A DNA stretch of 64,000 bases, taken from Cellulomonas sp. Root485 (GTDB taxonomy: Bacteria; Actinomycetota; Actinomycetes; Actinomycetales; Cellulomonadaceae). The translations under genes were made by a program, and so were the position numbers. The stretch lies in the NCBI RefSeq assembly GCF_001426705.1, contig NZ_LMFC01000002.1, positions 1,015,905 to 1,079,904 of the forward strand. Direction: 5' to 3'. Below the pieces are notes generated by a model. The model was not told the DNA's origin. It saw only the letters and a list, made by a program, of their open reading frames with translations, and did not search any database. Shown here piece after piece: positions 52,066 to 62,116 of the stretch; position 1 is the stretch's first letter; each line of letters starts with the position of its first letter.

Positions 52066-54155
52066 GCACCACCCTCGTCAAGCAGCCGCCGGTCACCCCC
52101 CACAAGGTGCCGGCCGCCACCTCGACGCTGTCCCCCCGCCAGCTCGCCGCGGCACTGCCGGGAGCACTGCGTGGGCTGGACCCGCGTCGGCTGTGGGACT
52201 CCCCGGTCATGTTCGTCGTCGAGGTCGGCGCGGCGTTCACCACGGTGCTCGCCATCCTGGAGCCGAGCGCGTTCGCGTGGTCCATCAGCGTGTGGCTGTG
52301 GCTCACGGTCGTCTTCGCGACGCTCGCGGAGTCCGTGGCCGAGGGACGCGGCAAGGCGCAGGCGGCGAGCCTGCGGGCCACGCAGCGGGAGACGACGGCA
52401 CGCAAGGTCGTGGGATCCAGCACCACCGAGGTGCCCTCGTCGTCGCTGCGGGTCGGTGACGTCGTGATCGTCGTCGCCGGCGAGACCATCCCCGGCGACG
52501 GGGACGTCATCGAGGGCGTCGCGAGCGTCGACGAGTCCGCGATCACGGGCGAGTCCGCGCCGGTCATCCGCGAGTCCGGCGGCGACCGGTCGGCGGTCAC
52601 CGGTGGGACGGTCGTGCTGTCGGACCGCATCGTCGTGCGGATCACGGCCCCCGCCGGTCAGACGTTCGTCGACCGGATGATCGCGCTGGTGGAGGGCTCG
52701 GAGCGGCAGAAGACGCCGAACGAGGTGGCGCTGAACGTGCTGCTCACCACGCTGACGATCGTCTTCCTGCTGGCGGTGGTGACGCTGCAGCCGTTCGCCG
52801 TCTACTCAGGCGCTCCGCAGCAGCTGATCGTCCTTGTCGCGCTGCTGGTGTGCCTCATCCCGACGACCATCGGCGCTCTGCTGTCCGCCATCGGCATCGC
52901 GGGCATGGACCGCCTGGTCCGCCGCAACGTGCTCGCGATGTCCGGCCGCGCGGTCGAGGCTGCCGGCGACGTGGACGTGCTGCTGCTCGACAAGACCGGC
53001 ACGATCACGCTGGGCAACCGGCAGGCGGCGGACCTCCTCCCCGCCCCCGGGATCGACGACGCACTGCTCGCCGACGCCGCCCAGCTGTCCTCGATGGCCG
53101 ACGAGACCCCCGAGGGCCGCTCGGTCCTCGTGCTGGTCAAGGAGCGGTTCGGCCTGCGCGAGCGCCCCGAGGGGGACCTCGTCGGCGCCGAGCTGGTCCC
53201 CTTCCAGGCCCGCACCCGGATGAGCGGCGTCGACCTGCCCGCCGCGTCAGGGCGCCCCTCGCGGCTGGTCCGCAAGGGCGCCGCGGCGGCCGTGACCCAC
53301 TGGGTCCGGACGACAGGCGGTCACTCGGGCGCGGACGTCGCCGCGACCGTCGACGCGATCTCCGCGTCGGGCGGCACTCCTCTGGTGGTCGCCGAGCAGC
53401 TCGGCGACCAGCCTGCCCGCGTCCTCGGGGTGATCCACCTCAAGGACGTCGTGAAGGAGGGCATGCGCGAGCGGTTCGACGCCCTGCGCGCGATGGGCAT
53501 CCGGACCGTGATGGTGACCGGCGACAACCCGCTGACGGCGAAGGCCATCGGTGCGGAGGCCGGCGTGGACGACGTGCTGGCCGAGGCGACGCCCGAGGAC
53601 AAGCTGGCCCTCATCCGCCGCGAGCAGGAGGGCGGGCGGCTGGTCGCGATGGCCGGCGACGGCACGAACGACGCCCCGGCGCTCGCCCAGGCCGACGTCG
53701 GTGTCGCGATGAACACGGGGACGACCGCCGCGAAGGAGGCGGGCAACATGGTCGACCTCGACTCGAACCCGACGAAGCTGCTCGAGATCGTCGAGATCGG
53801 CAAGCAGCTGCTCATCACGCGCGGCGCGCTGACGACCTTCTCGGTGGCCAACGACGTCGCCAAGTACTTCGCGATCCTGCCCGCGATGTTCGTCGTCGCG
53901 TTCCCGCAGCTCGGAGTCCTGAACGTCATGCACCTGACCAGCCCGCAGTCGGCCATCCTCTCGGCGGTCGTCTTCAACGCGCTGATCATCGTCGCGCTGC
54001 TCCCGCTGGCCCTGCGCGGGGTGCGGTACACCCCGTCGTCGGCCAGCGCGCTGCTGCGCCGCAACCTCCTGGTCTACGGGCTCGGCGGCGTCATCGCCCC
54101 GTTCGTCGGGATCAAGCTCATCGACCTGCTCGTCACTGCCCTGGGGATGTCCTGA
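52062..54155 (+). CDS. kdpB: Potassium-transporting ATPase catalytic subunit KdpB
   Basis: This 697-residue P-type ATPase hydrolyses ATP to drive K+ uptake. The phosphorylated aspartate is D310 in [29 protein letters not shown] is the A-domain dephosphorylation motif, and [20 protein letters not shown] the hinge motif. It is coupled to kdpA (ATGA) and kdpC (TGATG). Confidence 0.97.
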   Translation: MSTTLVKQPPVTPHKVPAATSTLSPRQLAAALPGALRGLDPRRLWDSPVMFVVEVGAAFTTVLAILEPSAFAWSISVWLWLTVVFATLAESVAEGRGKAQAASLRATQRETTARKVVGSSTTEVPSSSLRVGDVVIVVAGETIPGDGDVIEGVASVDESAITGESAPVIRESGGDRSAVTGGTVVLSDRIVVRITAPAGQTFVDRMIALVEGSERQKTPNEVALNVLLTTLTIVFLLAVVTLQPFAVYSGAPQQLIVLVALLVCLIPTTIGALLSAIGIAGMDRLVRRNVLAMSGRAVEAAGDVDVLLLDKTGTITLGNRQAADLLPAPGIDDALLADAAQLSSMADETPEGRSVLVLVKERFGLRERPEGDLVGAELVPFQARTRMSGVDLPAASGRPSRLVRKGAAAAVTHWVRTTGGHSGADVAATVDAISASGGTPLVVAEQLGDQPARVLGVIHLKDVVKEGMRERFDALRAMGIRTVMVTGDNPLTAKAIGAEAGVDDVLAEATPEDKLALIRREQEGGRLVAMAGDGTNDAPALAQADVGVAMNTGTTAAKEAGNMVDLDSNPTKLLEIVEIGKQLLITRGALTTFSVANDVAKYFAILPAMFVVAFPQLGVLNVMHLTSPQSAILSAVVFNALIIVALLPLALRGVRYTPSSASALLRRNLLVYGLGGVIAPFVGIKLIDLLVTALGMS

Positions 54156-54796
54156 TGACGACCGCACGCCCGCACTACTCGTCCGGATCCGACACCGTCG
54201 CCTTCGTCCGCCAGACCTGGGCCGGTCTTCGGGTGCTGCTCGTGCTCACGGTCCTGCTCGGGTTCGCCTACCCGCTGGCGGTCACGGGCGTCGCGAAGGT
54301 CGTGTTCCCCTGGCAGTCGAACGGTTCACTCGTCTCGTCGACCGGGGAGCGCGTGACGTCGCGCGACGACGCCGTGGGCTCGCTGCTGATCGGGCAGGCG
54401 TTCGACGGGCCGGAGTGGTTCCACCCGCGCCCGTCGGCTGCCGGCGACGGGTACGACACCCTCGCGTCCGCCGGGTCGAACCTCGGCCCGCTGAACGAGG
54501 ACCTCCTCGCGGCCGTCGAGGAGCGACGTACCGCCGTCGCTGACGCGGAGGGCATCGAGCGCGCCGACGTCCCGGTCGACGCACTCACCGCCTCGGGATC
54601 CGGGCTCGACCCCGACATCTCGCCGGCGTACGCCCGGCTCCAGGTCGCCCGCGTCGCACGGGAGCGAGGTCTGTCGCAGGACGAGGTCCGGGCGCTCGTC
54701 GACGACGCCACCGTCGGTCGTGACCTCGGCGTCCTCGGCGAGCCTCGGGTGAACGTGCTCCGCCTGAACCTCGCACTGCAGACAATGGGCTCATGA
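54155..54796 (+). CDS. kdpC: Potassium-transporting ATPase subunit KdpC
   Basis: This 213-residue protein has one N-terminal helix (LLVLTVLLGFAYPLAVTGVAKVVF) and a periplasm-side domain with SLLIGQAFDGPEWFHPRPSAAG, SNLGPLN and the C-terminal VNVLRLNLAL, all KdpC signatures. KdpC assists K+/ATP coupling in the complex. Its start overlaps the kdpB stop by one base, and its stop overlaps the kdpD start. Confidence 0.95.
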   Translation: MTTARPHYSSGSDTVAFVRQTWAGLRVLLVLTVLLGFAYPLAVTGVAKVVFPWQSNGSLVSSTGERVTSRDDAVGSLLIGQAFDGPEWFHPRPSAAGDGYDTLASAGSNLGPLNEDLLAAVEERRTAVADAEGIERADVPVDALTASGSGLDPDISPAYARLQVARVARERGLSQDEVRALVDDATVGRDLGVLGEPRVNVLRLNLALQTMGS

Positions 54797-57306
54797 CCCC
54801 AGCCGACGAGGTACCGAGGCGCGGTCGGCTGACCGTCTACCTCGGCGCCGCGCCGGGCGTCGGGAAGACGTACGCGATGCTCGACGAGGCCCACCGCCGC
54901 CTGTCGCGTGGGACGGACGTGGTGGTCGGCTTCGTCGAGGACCACGGCCGGCTCGCGACGGCGGCGCTGCTCGAGGGGCTTGAGGTCCTGCCGCGCCGCA
55001 GGCTGGAGCACCGCGGCAGCGAGTTCACCGAGCTGGACGTCGACGCCGTCCTGGCCCGCGCGCCACAGGTGGCGATGATCGACGAGCTCGCGCACACCAA
55101 CGTCCCCGGCTGCGCGCACGCGAAGCGGTGGCAGGACGTGCACGACCTGCTCGCGGCGGGCATCGACGTGGTCACGACGGTCAACGTGCAGCACCTGGAG
55201 TCCCTGAACGACGACGTCGAGGCGATCACCGGCGTGAAGCAGCGCGAGACGGTGCCGGACCACGTCGTGCGCGACGCCGACCAGATCCAGCTCGTCGACC
55301 TCGCGCCGGAGGCGCTGCGGCGGCGGCTCGCGCACGGCAACGTGTACCGGGCCGAGCAGATCGACGCCTCGCTCACGCAGTACTTCCGCGTCGGCAACCT
55401 CACGGCGCTGCGCGAGCTGGCCCTGCTGTGGCTGGCGGACCGCGTCGACGACGCGCTGACCACCTACCGGCGCGACCACCGGATCGAGTCACCGTGGCCC
55501 GCCCGCGAACGCGTCGTCGTGGCGGTCACCGGCGGACCGGAGGGGGACACGCTGCTGCGGCGCGGAGCGCGGATCGCCCAGCGCGCCGCAGGCTCCGAGC
55601 TCCTCGCCGTGCACGTGCTCGCCACCGACGGCCTGCCGAGCGCCCCACCCGCGCGCATCGCGGAGCAGCGTGCGCTGGTCGAGTCGCTCGGGGGGACGTT
55701 CCACACCGTCGTGGGGGAGGACGTCCCGAGCGCCGTCGTGGACTTCGCGCGCGGGGTGAACGCCACGATGATCGTCGTCGGTGTGTCCCGGCGCAGTCGC
55801 TGGCGGGAGGCCGTCCGGGAGAGCAACGGCACCGAGATCGCCCGCCTCGCCGGCATGATCGACGTCCACCTGGTGACCCACGAGAGGGCTCGGGCCGGCA
55901 GTCGCCGGACCGGCCGCGGCTCCGCGTTGTCCGGACCGCGCCGGACCGCCGGCTGGGCGGTCGCTCTGCTCGGGCCCGTCGTGCTCACGCTTCTGCTCTC
56001 GGCGATGGGTGATCTCGTCAGCCTGCCCACCGACCTCATGCTCTTCCTGGCGCTCACCGTCCTGGTCGCGCTCGTCGGCGGACTGTGGCCGGCCATCGTC
56101 AGTGCGATCGTCGGCTTCCTGCTGCTCAACTGGTTCTTCACGCTCCCCACCGGGAAGCTCACCGTCGCCGAACCCGAGAATGCGCTCGCGCTGGGGGTGT
56201 TCGTGCTGGTCGCCGCCGGTGTCGCCTCCGTGGTGGACCTCGCAGCGCGTCGGACGACCGAGGCGTTCCGGGCCCGCGCCGAGGCCTCCGCCCTTGCCGC
56301 GATCTCCCGGTCGGTCCTCTCGGGCGAGGACACCGCTGCCGCGCTGGTCGCCCGGCTGCGTGAGACCTTCACGCTCGAAGCGGTCTCGCTTCTCGCCAGG
56401 AGCGGCGGCGGGTGGGAGGTCCTGGCGACGGACGGCGTCGACCCCGCGCTCGACCCCGAGGCGGCTCAGGTGGTGCTCGTGGTCGACGACGAGCGGGTGC
56501 TCGCGCTCACGGGTCGGGTGCTCCCCGCGAGCGACCGACGGGTGCTGGAGGCCTTCGCGTCGCAGGTCGGCATCGTGCTGGAGCAGGAGCGCCTGCGCGC
56601 CCAGGCGGAGCAGGCGCGCATCCTCGGCGAGGCCGACGCCACCCGCACCGCTCTGCTGGCGGCCGTCTCGCACGACCTGCGCACGCCGCTGGCGACCATC
56701 CGCGCCTCGGTCGACGGCCTGACGTCCACGGACCTCGACCTCGACGACGCCGACCGTGCGGCCCTCGTCGGCACCCTGGAGGAGTCCACCGCCCGGCTGG
56801 AACGGCTCATCGACAACCTGCTCGACCTGTCCCGGCTGCAGACGGGTAGCGTCCGACCCGTGCTGCGTGCGACGAGCATCGATGAGATCGTGCCGTTCGC
56901 GATCGAGGGTTACCCGCCGGGCGCCGTGGTCCTCGACGTGCCGGACGACCTGCCTCTCGTGCACACCGACCCGGGCCTCCTGGAGCGCGTCGTCGCCAAC
57001 CTCGTCTCCAACGCGGTGCGGCACGCGAAGACCGGCAGCCCGGTCATCGTGGGGTCGGCGGTCGTCGGCCACGACGTCGTCGTGCGGGTGGTCGACGACG
57101 GTCCCGGCGTCCCCGACGACGTCAAGGGGCACATGTTCGCCGCGTTCCAGCGGCTGGGCGACACCAGCGGCACCGGCCTCGGGCTCGGGCTGGCAGTCGC
57201 CGACGGGCTCGCGACCGCCGTCGGTGCCGAGGTGAGCGTCGAGGACACCCCTGGCGGTGGACTCACGATGCTCGTGACGGTCCCGCTCGCAGAGTCGGCG
57301 CTGTGA
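54793..57306 (+). CDS. kdpD: Turgor/potassium sensor histidine kinase KdpD
   Basis: This 837-residue sensor kinase has a KdpD domain (about 10-215, with Walker A GAAPGVGKTYAMLDEAH), a USP-like domain (about 230-355), four closely packed helices (about 395-490), a GAF-like region (about 500-600), the HisKA phosphoacceptor H627 in AAVSHDLRTPLATIR, and an ATPase domain with the N-box LVSNAVRHAK and VDDGPGV. It senses low K+ and phosphorylates KdpE. The start overlaps the kdpC stop. Confidence 0.96.
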   Translation: MTPADEVPRRGRLTVYLGAAPGVGKTYAMLDEAHRRLSRGTDVVVGFVEDHGRLATAALLEGLEVLPRRRLEHRGSEFTELDVDAVLARAPQVAMIDELAHTNVPGCAHAKRWQDVHDLLAAGIDVVTTVNVQHLESLNDDVEAITGVKQRETVPDHVVRDADQIQLVDLAPEALRRRLAHGNVYRAEQIDASLTQYFRVGNLTALRELALLWLADRVDDALTTYRRDHRIESPWPARERVVVAVTGGPEGDTLLRRGARIAQRAAGSELLAVHVLATDGLPSAPPARIAEQRALVESLGGTFHTVVGEDVPSAVVDFARGVNATMIVVGVSRRSRWREAVRESNGTEIARLAGMIDVHLVTHERARAGSRRTGRGSALSGPRRTAGWAVALLGPVVLTLLLSAMGDLVSLPTDLMLFLALTVLVALVGGLWPAIVSAIVGFLLLNWFFTLPTGKLTVAEPENALALGVFVLVAAGVASVVDLAARRTTEAFRARAEASALAAISRSVLSGEDTAAALVARLRETFTLEAVSLLARSGGGWEVLATDGVDPALDPEAAQVVLVVDDERVLALTGRVLPASDRRVLEAFASQVGIVLEQERLRAQAEQARILGEADATRTALLAAVSHDLRTPLATIRASVDGLTSTDLDLDDADRAALVGTLEESTARLERLIDNLLDLSRLQTGSVRPVLRATSIDEIVPFAIEGYPPGAVVLDVPDDLPLVHTDPGLLERVVANLVSNAVRHAKTGSPVIVGSAVVGHDVVVRVVDDGPGVPDDVKGHMFAAFQRLGDTSGTGLGLGLAVADGLATAVGAEVSVEDTPGGGLTMLVTVPLAESAL

Positions 57307-57992
57307 TGACCGGCAACAGGATCCTGGTCGTCGACGACGAGCCCGGCCTCGCGCACGCACTGTCGATCACGCTGCGTGCCACCGGCTGGGAGGTCACGAC
57401 CGCCGGCGACGGTGCCTCGGCCATCTCGGCCGCGGCGTCGCACACCCCCGACGTCGTGCTGCTCGACCTCGGGCTCCCGGACATGAGTGGCCTCGACGTC
57501 ATCACCGCGATCCGCGGGTGGAGCCACGTCCCCATCGTGGTCCTGTCAGCCCGGCAGCACGGGGAGGACAAGGTCGACGCCCTGGACGCCGGGGCCGACG
57601 ACTACGTGACCAAGCCGTTCGCCATGAACGAGCTGCTCGCCCGCCTGCGCGCGGCGGTCCGGCGCGCGTCCGTCCCGTCCGACCTCGACGACGCGGTCGT
57701 CACCGCGGGATCGCTGACCGTCGACCTGGCACGCCGGCGCGTGCTCCGGGACGGCGCGGAGGTCCGGCTGAGCCCGACGGAGTGGTCGATGCTCGAGGTG
57801 CTCGTCCGCAACCGTGGCCGGCTCGTCGGCCGCGTCCAGCTGCTCCAGGAGGTCTGGGGCCCGGGGTACTCCGACGAGACCCACTACCTGCGCGTGTACT
57901 CGGCCCTGCTGCGCCGCAAGCTGGAAGACGACCCGGCCCACCCGCGGCACATCATCACGCAGCCGGGCATGGGCTACATCTTCGAGCCCTGA
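57306..57992 (+). CDS. kdpE: Response regulator KdpE
   Basis: This 228-residue OmpR-family regulator has a receiver domain with phospho-acceptor D54 (VLLDLGLPDMSG) and Lys in DDYVTKPF, and a C-terminal winged helix (LSPTEWSMLEVLVRNRGRLVGRVQLLQEVWG). It activates kdp under K+ limitation. The ATG at 57306 overlaps the kdpD stop (TGATG); GTG 57303 is an alternative. It ends the seven-gene coupled operon. Confidence 0.95.
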   Translation: MTGNRILVVDDEPGLAHALSITLRATGWEVTTAGDGASAISAAASHTPDVVLLDLGLPDMSGLDVITAIRGWSHVPIVVLSARQHGEDKVDALDAGADDYVTKPFAMNELLARLRAAVRRASVPSDLDDAVVTAGSLTVDLARRRVLRDGAEVRLSPTEWSMLEVLVRNRGRLVGRVQLLQEVWGPGYSDETHYLRVYSALLRRKLEDDPAHPRHIITQPGMGYIFEP

Positions 57993-58009
57993 CCAGCCGC
58001 GGTCCAGGA

Positions 58010-58029
58010 TCTCAGGGTGCCTCTCAGGG
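58010..58029 (+). promoter_or_regulatory. Tandem TCTCAGGG repeat upstream of the hydrolase gene
   Basis: TCTCAGGG occurs at 58010-58017 and 58022-58029, a 12-bp period, just after kdpE and 47 bp before the hydrolase start. It has the look of a response-regulator direct-repeat site. The word differs from the CCGTCAA repeat before kdp, so a regulator other than KdpE may bind. Confidence 0.4.
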
Positions 58030-58075
58030 CTGTTCCCCGTTGCGGCGGAACTCGGACGCCTGCGAGCCTCCAGGC

Positions 58076-59140
58076 ATGATCGAACCGTCTGTCGTCTCCG
58101 CGGTCCCCGAACCGACGCAGGACGCACCGAGGCGACGACGGAGCTGGCCGAGGCGCCTCCTGCGCACGGTGGTCGTCGTGCTCGCCGTGGTGCTCGCGCT
58201 GATCCTCCTCCTGACCGGCGTCAACCAGGCAGCGAACGCCATCGGCCTGGCGCGGCTCGACGTCCCGGGCGTCCTGGTGGAGGTGGAGGACGGGGCCAGG
58301 ATGCACGTCTACTCGCGTGCGGAGCACCCGGGCGAGCCCACGCTCGTGTTCCTGGCCGGCATGGGTATGGGCAGCACCTACTACGAGCTCGAGAGCGTCT
58401 GGGAGCCACTCGCCGAGGACGTCAACATCGCCACGGTCGACTACCTGGGCTACGGCTTCTCCGACACGACGACGACGGACCGGACGAACGAGAACGTGGC
58501 GACGGAGATCCACGCCGCGCTGCAGGGCGCCGGGGTCGAGGGCCCGTACGTGCTCGTCGCCCACTCCCTCGGAGGTCTGTACGGGCTGGAGTTCACCGAG
58601 CTCTACCCGGACGAGGTCGCCGGGTTCGTGGGGCTCGACAGCACCTCGCCCGGTCAGCTGGCCCCGGAGGACTACGCGGGTGACCTCTCCGCGGACGGCG
58701 GGCTCCACCCCACGATGTCCGTGGCGCGCTTCATCGGCCTGGTGCGGGTGGAACGGTGGATCAACGGCGACGACTCGACCCTCCTGCCCGCCAACCCGCT
58801 GCTCGACGAGGCGGAGCAGGACCGGGACTGGCTGCTCGACAACACCAAGCTGGACCTGCGCCTGCTCGACGACGAGGTCAGCTGGTCCCTGCGCAACGAC
58901 CTCGCCCTGGAAGGTCACCGGTTCGACGCCGCGATCCCCACGCTGATGGTCCTCGCGGACGACTCCGTGGAGCTCACGCACGAGCTGGGCATGCCCGACT
59001 GGGTGGAGGTCCACGAGGCTGTCGCCAGCGAGCACCCGCAGAGCCGGATCGTCGTCCTGGACGGTGCGCACCTGATCTACGTCGACGCGCCCGACGACGT
59101 GGTGGCCGAGATCCGGAAGTTCCTCGCCGCGACGCAGTGA
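58076..59140 (+). CDS. Membrane-anchored alpha/beta hydrolase
   Basis: This 354-residue protein has a proline/arginine-rich N-terminus, one transmembrane helix (about 30-52, TVVVVLAVVLALILLLTG) and an extracytoplasmic alpha/beta hydrolase. The nucleophile elbow is VAHSLGG, preceded by the oxyanion-type LAGMGMG and VDYLGYGFSD; LMVLADDS and VVLDGAHLIYVD supply the late Asp and His. An esterase or peptidase is likely, with unknown substrate. The ATG at 58076 includes the anchor; the longer upstream frame overlaps kdpE. Confidence 0.85.
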   Translation: MIEPSVVSAVPEPTQDAPRRRRSWPRRLLRTVVVVLAVVLALILLLTGVNQAANAIGLARLDVPGVLVEVEDGARMHVYSRAEHPGEPTLVFLAGMGMGSTYYELESVWEPLAEDVNIATVDYLGYGFSDTTTTDRTNENVATEIHAALQGAGVEGPYVLVAHSLGGLYGLEFTELYPDEVAGFVGLDSTSPGQLAPEDYAGDLSADGGLHPTMSVARFIGLVRVERWINGDDSTLLPANPLLDEAEQDRDWLLDNTKLDLRLLDDEVSWSLRNDLALEGHRFDAAIPTLMVLADDSVELTHELGMPDWVEVHEAVASEHPQSRIVVLDGAHLIYVDAPDDVVAEIRKFLAATQ

Positions 59141-59155
59141 GCGGGCTGCGACCGG

Positions 59156-60370
59156 TCAGAACCCGGTGGGCGGGGATGCGCCGTCGGCCGCCGGGGCAGG
59201 GCGAAGCGCGGTGCCGCTCACGGCCGCGGTGCCGGCGGTGACCGCCGCCAGGACACCCAGCGCCACGGGCAGGCTCGCCGCGACGGCGACCGCGCCGACC
59301 AGCAGCGGACCGCCCGCGTCGCCGATCTCGCGGCCCAGCTCGGCGGTCCCCATCGTGCGGCCCATGCGCTGCGGGGGAGTCGTCGCCGCCAGGTGGGCGA
59401 ACGCGAGCGGCGTGGCGACGCCGATGCCGAGACCGATCAGCAGGGCGGACGCGTAGAGGGTGACCGGGTGCGGTGCTACCGCCACGAGGAGGACCCCGAC
59501 GGCCACGGCGACCAGGCCGGCGGGCGCCCCGCGCCGCGTGTCGACCCGCCCGGCGTCACGCAACCGGCCGACCATCGGCTGCACGACCGTCGAGGAGAGC
59601 GCGAGGACCGTCACGACCCCCATGCTCGCGGCCGTCCCGAGCCCGAGAGTGGTGCCGAGCAGGGGCAGGAAGCCCACGGCGACCCCCAGCGCCGCGGTGC
59701 TCGCCGCGAGCACGGCCGTCGGGACGAGGAACGACGGGTCCGTCAGCTCGCGCACGAGGTCCGCGACCGTCGAGCGCTGCCGCGGCAGGACGGGGAGGTT
59801 CGGCACCGCGACCGCGGCCCAGACCGTCGCGCCGGCCGCCAGCACTGCCAGCGCGACGAACAGCGCCTGGAGTCCACCGAGGACCAGGAGCCCTGCGCCG
59901 AGCAGCGGTCCGATCGCGTACCCGAGGCTCTTCCACGCGCCGTACCGGCCGAACGACCGCCCCGCGGCGGCAGGTCCGGCCACCCGCGCGACCGCCGCCG
60001 ACGACGCCGGGGAGAACGCGGACGCCGCGGCACCCTGACCGAGCCGCGCGAGCGCGAGCATCGCCGGTGCGGTGAACACCGCGCCGAGCAGCGAGACGAT
60101 CGCGAACGCGAGGAGTCCGCCCACGACGACGGGCTTGATGCCGATCCGGTCGCTCAGGGCCCCGAACACGGGTTTGAGGATGACCTCGGCGACGTCGTAG
60201 AGCGCGAGGACCGCCCCGAACGTCAGCAGCGTCAGCCCGACATCATCGGTCTGCGTCCCCAGGGCGGCGGCGAGCCCGTGCGCGCCGAACGCGGTGGTGA
60301 ACCCCGCGAGGTACAGCGGAGCGATCGCCCGGACGGGCAGGGGGCGACGTGCGGGGGACGACTCGCTCAC
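59156..60370 (-). CDS. MFS exporter
   Basis: This 404-residue, 12-helix major facilitator contains ILKPVFGALSDRIGIKPVVVGG (loop 2-3 motif) and RLGQGAAASAFSPASSAAVARV in helix 4. It resembles drug/sugar efflux facilitators. The GTG at 60370 is preferred over ATG 60388 because TAGCGT (60378-60383) lies exactly 7 nt upstream. Only 15 bp separate its end from the convergent hydrolase. The substrate is unknown. Confidence 0.88.
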   Translation of the reverse strand: MSESSPARRPLPVRAIAPLYLAGFTTAFGAHGLAAALGTQTDDVGLTLLTFGAVLALYDVAEVILKPVFGALSDRIGIKPVVVGGLLAFAIVSLLGAVFTAPAMLALARLGQGAAASAFSPASSAAVARVAGPAAAGRSFGRYGAWKSLGYAIGPLLGAGLLVLGGLQALFVALAVLAAGATVWAAVAVPNLPVLPRQRSTVADLVRELTDPSFLVPTAVLAASTAALGVAVGFLPLLGTTLGLGTAASMGVVTVLALSSTVVQPMVGRLRDAGRVDTRRGAPAGLVAVAVGVLLVAVAPHPVTLYASALLIGLGIGVATPLAFAHLAATTPPQRMGRTMGTAELGREIGDAGGPLLVGAVAVAASLPVALGVLAAVTAGTAAVSGTALRPAPAADGASPPTGF

Positions 60371-60394
60371 GCCCCGGACGCTACCCACCCGAGG

Positions 60395-61615
60395 TCAGTT
60401 CGGGCACGCCGCCGGCTCGACGACCGCCCGCCGGGCCGGGAGGTCCGTCGGCTCGGCGGCGCGCGACCGGGTGGCGACGACCAGCCCGACCGCTGCCACG
60501 GCCACGACGAGCGCGGCGGGCACCGGGAGGGCAGCCGGCGCGGACCGCTCGACGACGAGACTGCCGACCGCGGCACCCACGGCGATGCCGAGGTTGAAGA
60601 CGACCGGGATGACGCCGCCGGCGGTGCCGCGGTGCTCGGGGCCGGCGGTCCTCATGATGAGCGTCTGCGCGAGCGGCGGGAGCGTGCCGGACGTGAGGCC
60701 CCACGCCACGAGCACCACGAGGCCGACCACGGGACGGCCGTCGACGACGACCAGGGCGAGCAGGGACACCGCGACGAGGACGGTCGCGGCGACGAGCACG
60801 GGCGCAGTCCAGCCGTCCCGCACCCGGCCGACGACCGCGAGCCCGAGGGTCGACGACGCCCCGAACACCAGGAGCGCCCCGCTGACGCCACCGGGCAGCC
60901 CCGCGGCCGCGTCGGCCACGAGCCGCGTGACGAACGTGAACGCCGCGAAGTGCCCGACGAGCACCAGACCGACCAGACCGGCGACCACGAGCACCGGCCG
61001 CAGCTGCCCGACGGGTGCGGCGGCGCGCTCGTCGGCTGACCCCAGCGCGACTGCGCGCGTCACCAGCACCCGCACCAGCACCGCCGCCACGCCGCCGAGC
61101 ACCGCGAGCGACCCGAAGGCCACGCGCCAGTCCCATCCCTCGGCGACGAGGCTCGCGAGCGGAACGCCGATGACCGTGCCGAGGGTCGCCCCGCCGAGCA
61201 CCACGGCAACGCCGGACGCGAGGTGGCGCGACGGCACGATGTCGGCCACGTGCGCGTTGACGGTCGCCCACAGGAGCCCGCACACGGCGGCGCCCAGGAG
61301 CCGGCCGGCGACGGCGGCCTCGTACGTGGGTGCGACCGCGGTGAGCGCGGACGCGACGGCGAAGACGACGAGCGCCGCGGCGACGACCGAGCGCCGGTCC
61401 CACCGTCGGGTGAGCCGGACCAGGGGGAACGTCGCGACGACCACGGTCAGCGCCCACAGCGACACCAGCAGACCGGTGCGCGCCTGCGTGACGCCGAGGT
61501 CGGCGCTCATCTGCGGCAGGACGGCCGTCGGCAGCATCTCGCCGGTCACCATGACGAACGTTGCACCGCCGAGGACGGTGAGGCTCGGCCACGGGAGCCG
61601 GTCGGAGAGGTTCAT
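60395..61615 (-). CDS. MFS exporter divergent from its MerR regulator
   Basis: This 406-residue, 12-helix DHA1-type exporter reads FVMVTGEMLPTAVLPQMSADLGVTQ in helix 1 (motif D1-like GEMLP, as in AraJ/YdhP/Cmr-like proteins), RLTRRWDRRSVV in loop 2-3 and VVLGGATLGTVIGVPLASLV in helix 5. The ATG at 61615 follows TAGCGT by exactly 7 nt. The promoter has a 20-bp spacer holding a near-palindrome, the hallmark of MerR activation. Confidence 0.9.
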   Translation of the reverse strand: MNLSDRLPWPSLTVLGGATFVMVTGEMLPTAVLPQMSADLGVTQARTGLLVSLWALTVVVATFPLVRLTRRWDRRSVVAAALVVFAVASALTAVAPTYEAAVAGRLLGAAVCGLLWATVNAHVADIVPSRHLASGVAVVLGGATLGTVIGVPLASLVAEGWDWRVAFGSLAVLGGVAAVLVRVLVTRAVALGSADERAAAPVGQLRPVLVVAGLVGLVLVGHFAAFTFVTRLVADAAAGLPGGVSGALLVFGASSTLGLAVVGRVRDGWTAPVLVAATVLVAVSLLALVVVDGRPVVGLVVLVAWGLTSGTLPPLAQTLIMRTAGPEHRGTAGGVIPVVFNLGIAVGAAVGSLVVERSAPAALPVPAALVVAVAAVGLVVATRSRAAEPTDLPARRAVVEPAACPN

Positions 61616-61622
61616 GCAGACG

Positions 61623-61654
61623 ACGCTAAACTTTGACATCACTGTGAAGGTCAA
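61623..61654 (-). promoter_or_regulatory. MerR-type promoter with long spacer
   Basis: On the minus strand, -35 TTGACC (61654-61649), a 20-bp spacer and -10 TAGCGT (61628-61623) drive the exporter leaderlessly. The spacer contains CTTCAC-A-GTGATG, a palindrome with one mismatch. MerR-family activators bind such over-long spacers and twist the DNA. The same region precedes the divergent merR gene. Confidence 0.65.
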
Positions 61655-61664
61655 GGGGGTCGTC

Positions 61665-62063
61665 GTGAAGATCGGTGAGCTCGCCCGCCGCACCGGGGTC
61701 TCCACCCGGCTGCTGCGGTACTACGAGGAGCAGGGCCTCATCACCCCCGCCCGCACCACGAACACGTACCGCACCTACGACGAGCAGGACGTCGCCCGCG
61801 TCGAGCAGGTCGTCGGCCTGGTCCGCGCCGGCGTGCCTACCCGGTTGGCCAAGGTGCTGCTGGACCTCGAGGACACCCGGGCCGAGGAGCTCGCCCCGTC
61901 GTGCACCCGCCAGGTCGCCGAGATGCTCGCCGACGAGCTCACCGGCCTCGACGAGCGGATCGCGTGCCTGACCAGGAGCCGCCGCACCCTGTGCGACTAC
62001 CTCCAGCGCACCGAGCACGCGACCGCCGTACTGGAGGGCGCCACCGCGCTGTCGGCCGACTGA
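61665..62063 (+). CDS. MerR-family transcriptional regulator
   Basis: This 132-residue regulator opens with the winged helix KIGELARRTGVSTRLLRYYEEQGLITPARTTNTYRTYDEQDVARVEQVVGLVRAGVPTRLA, followed by a long dimerisation helix. Cys residues at SCTRQV, IACLTRSR and TLCDYL could bind a metal or thiol ligand, but the order does not match known metal sensors. The start is the GTG at 61665, with GGGGG 5 nt before it. It probably activates the divergent exporter. Confidence 0.9.
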   Translation: MKIGELARRTGVSTRLLRYYEEQGLITPARTTNTYRTYDEQDVARVEQVVGLVRAGVPTRLAKVLLDLEDTRAEELAPSCTRQVAEMLADELTGLDERIACLTRSRRTLCDYLQRTEHATAVLEGATALSAD

Positions 62064-62116
62064 CGCCGTACGGGTGACTCGCTAGCCTGGACGCACCCCA
62101 AGCAGAGGAGAGCCCC

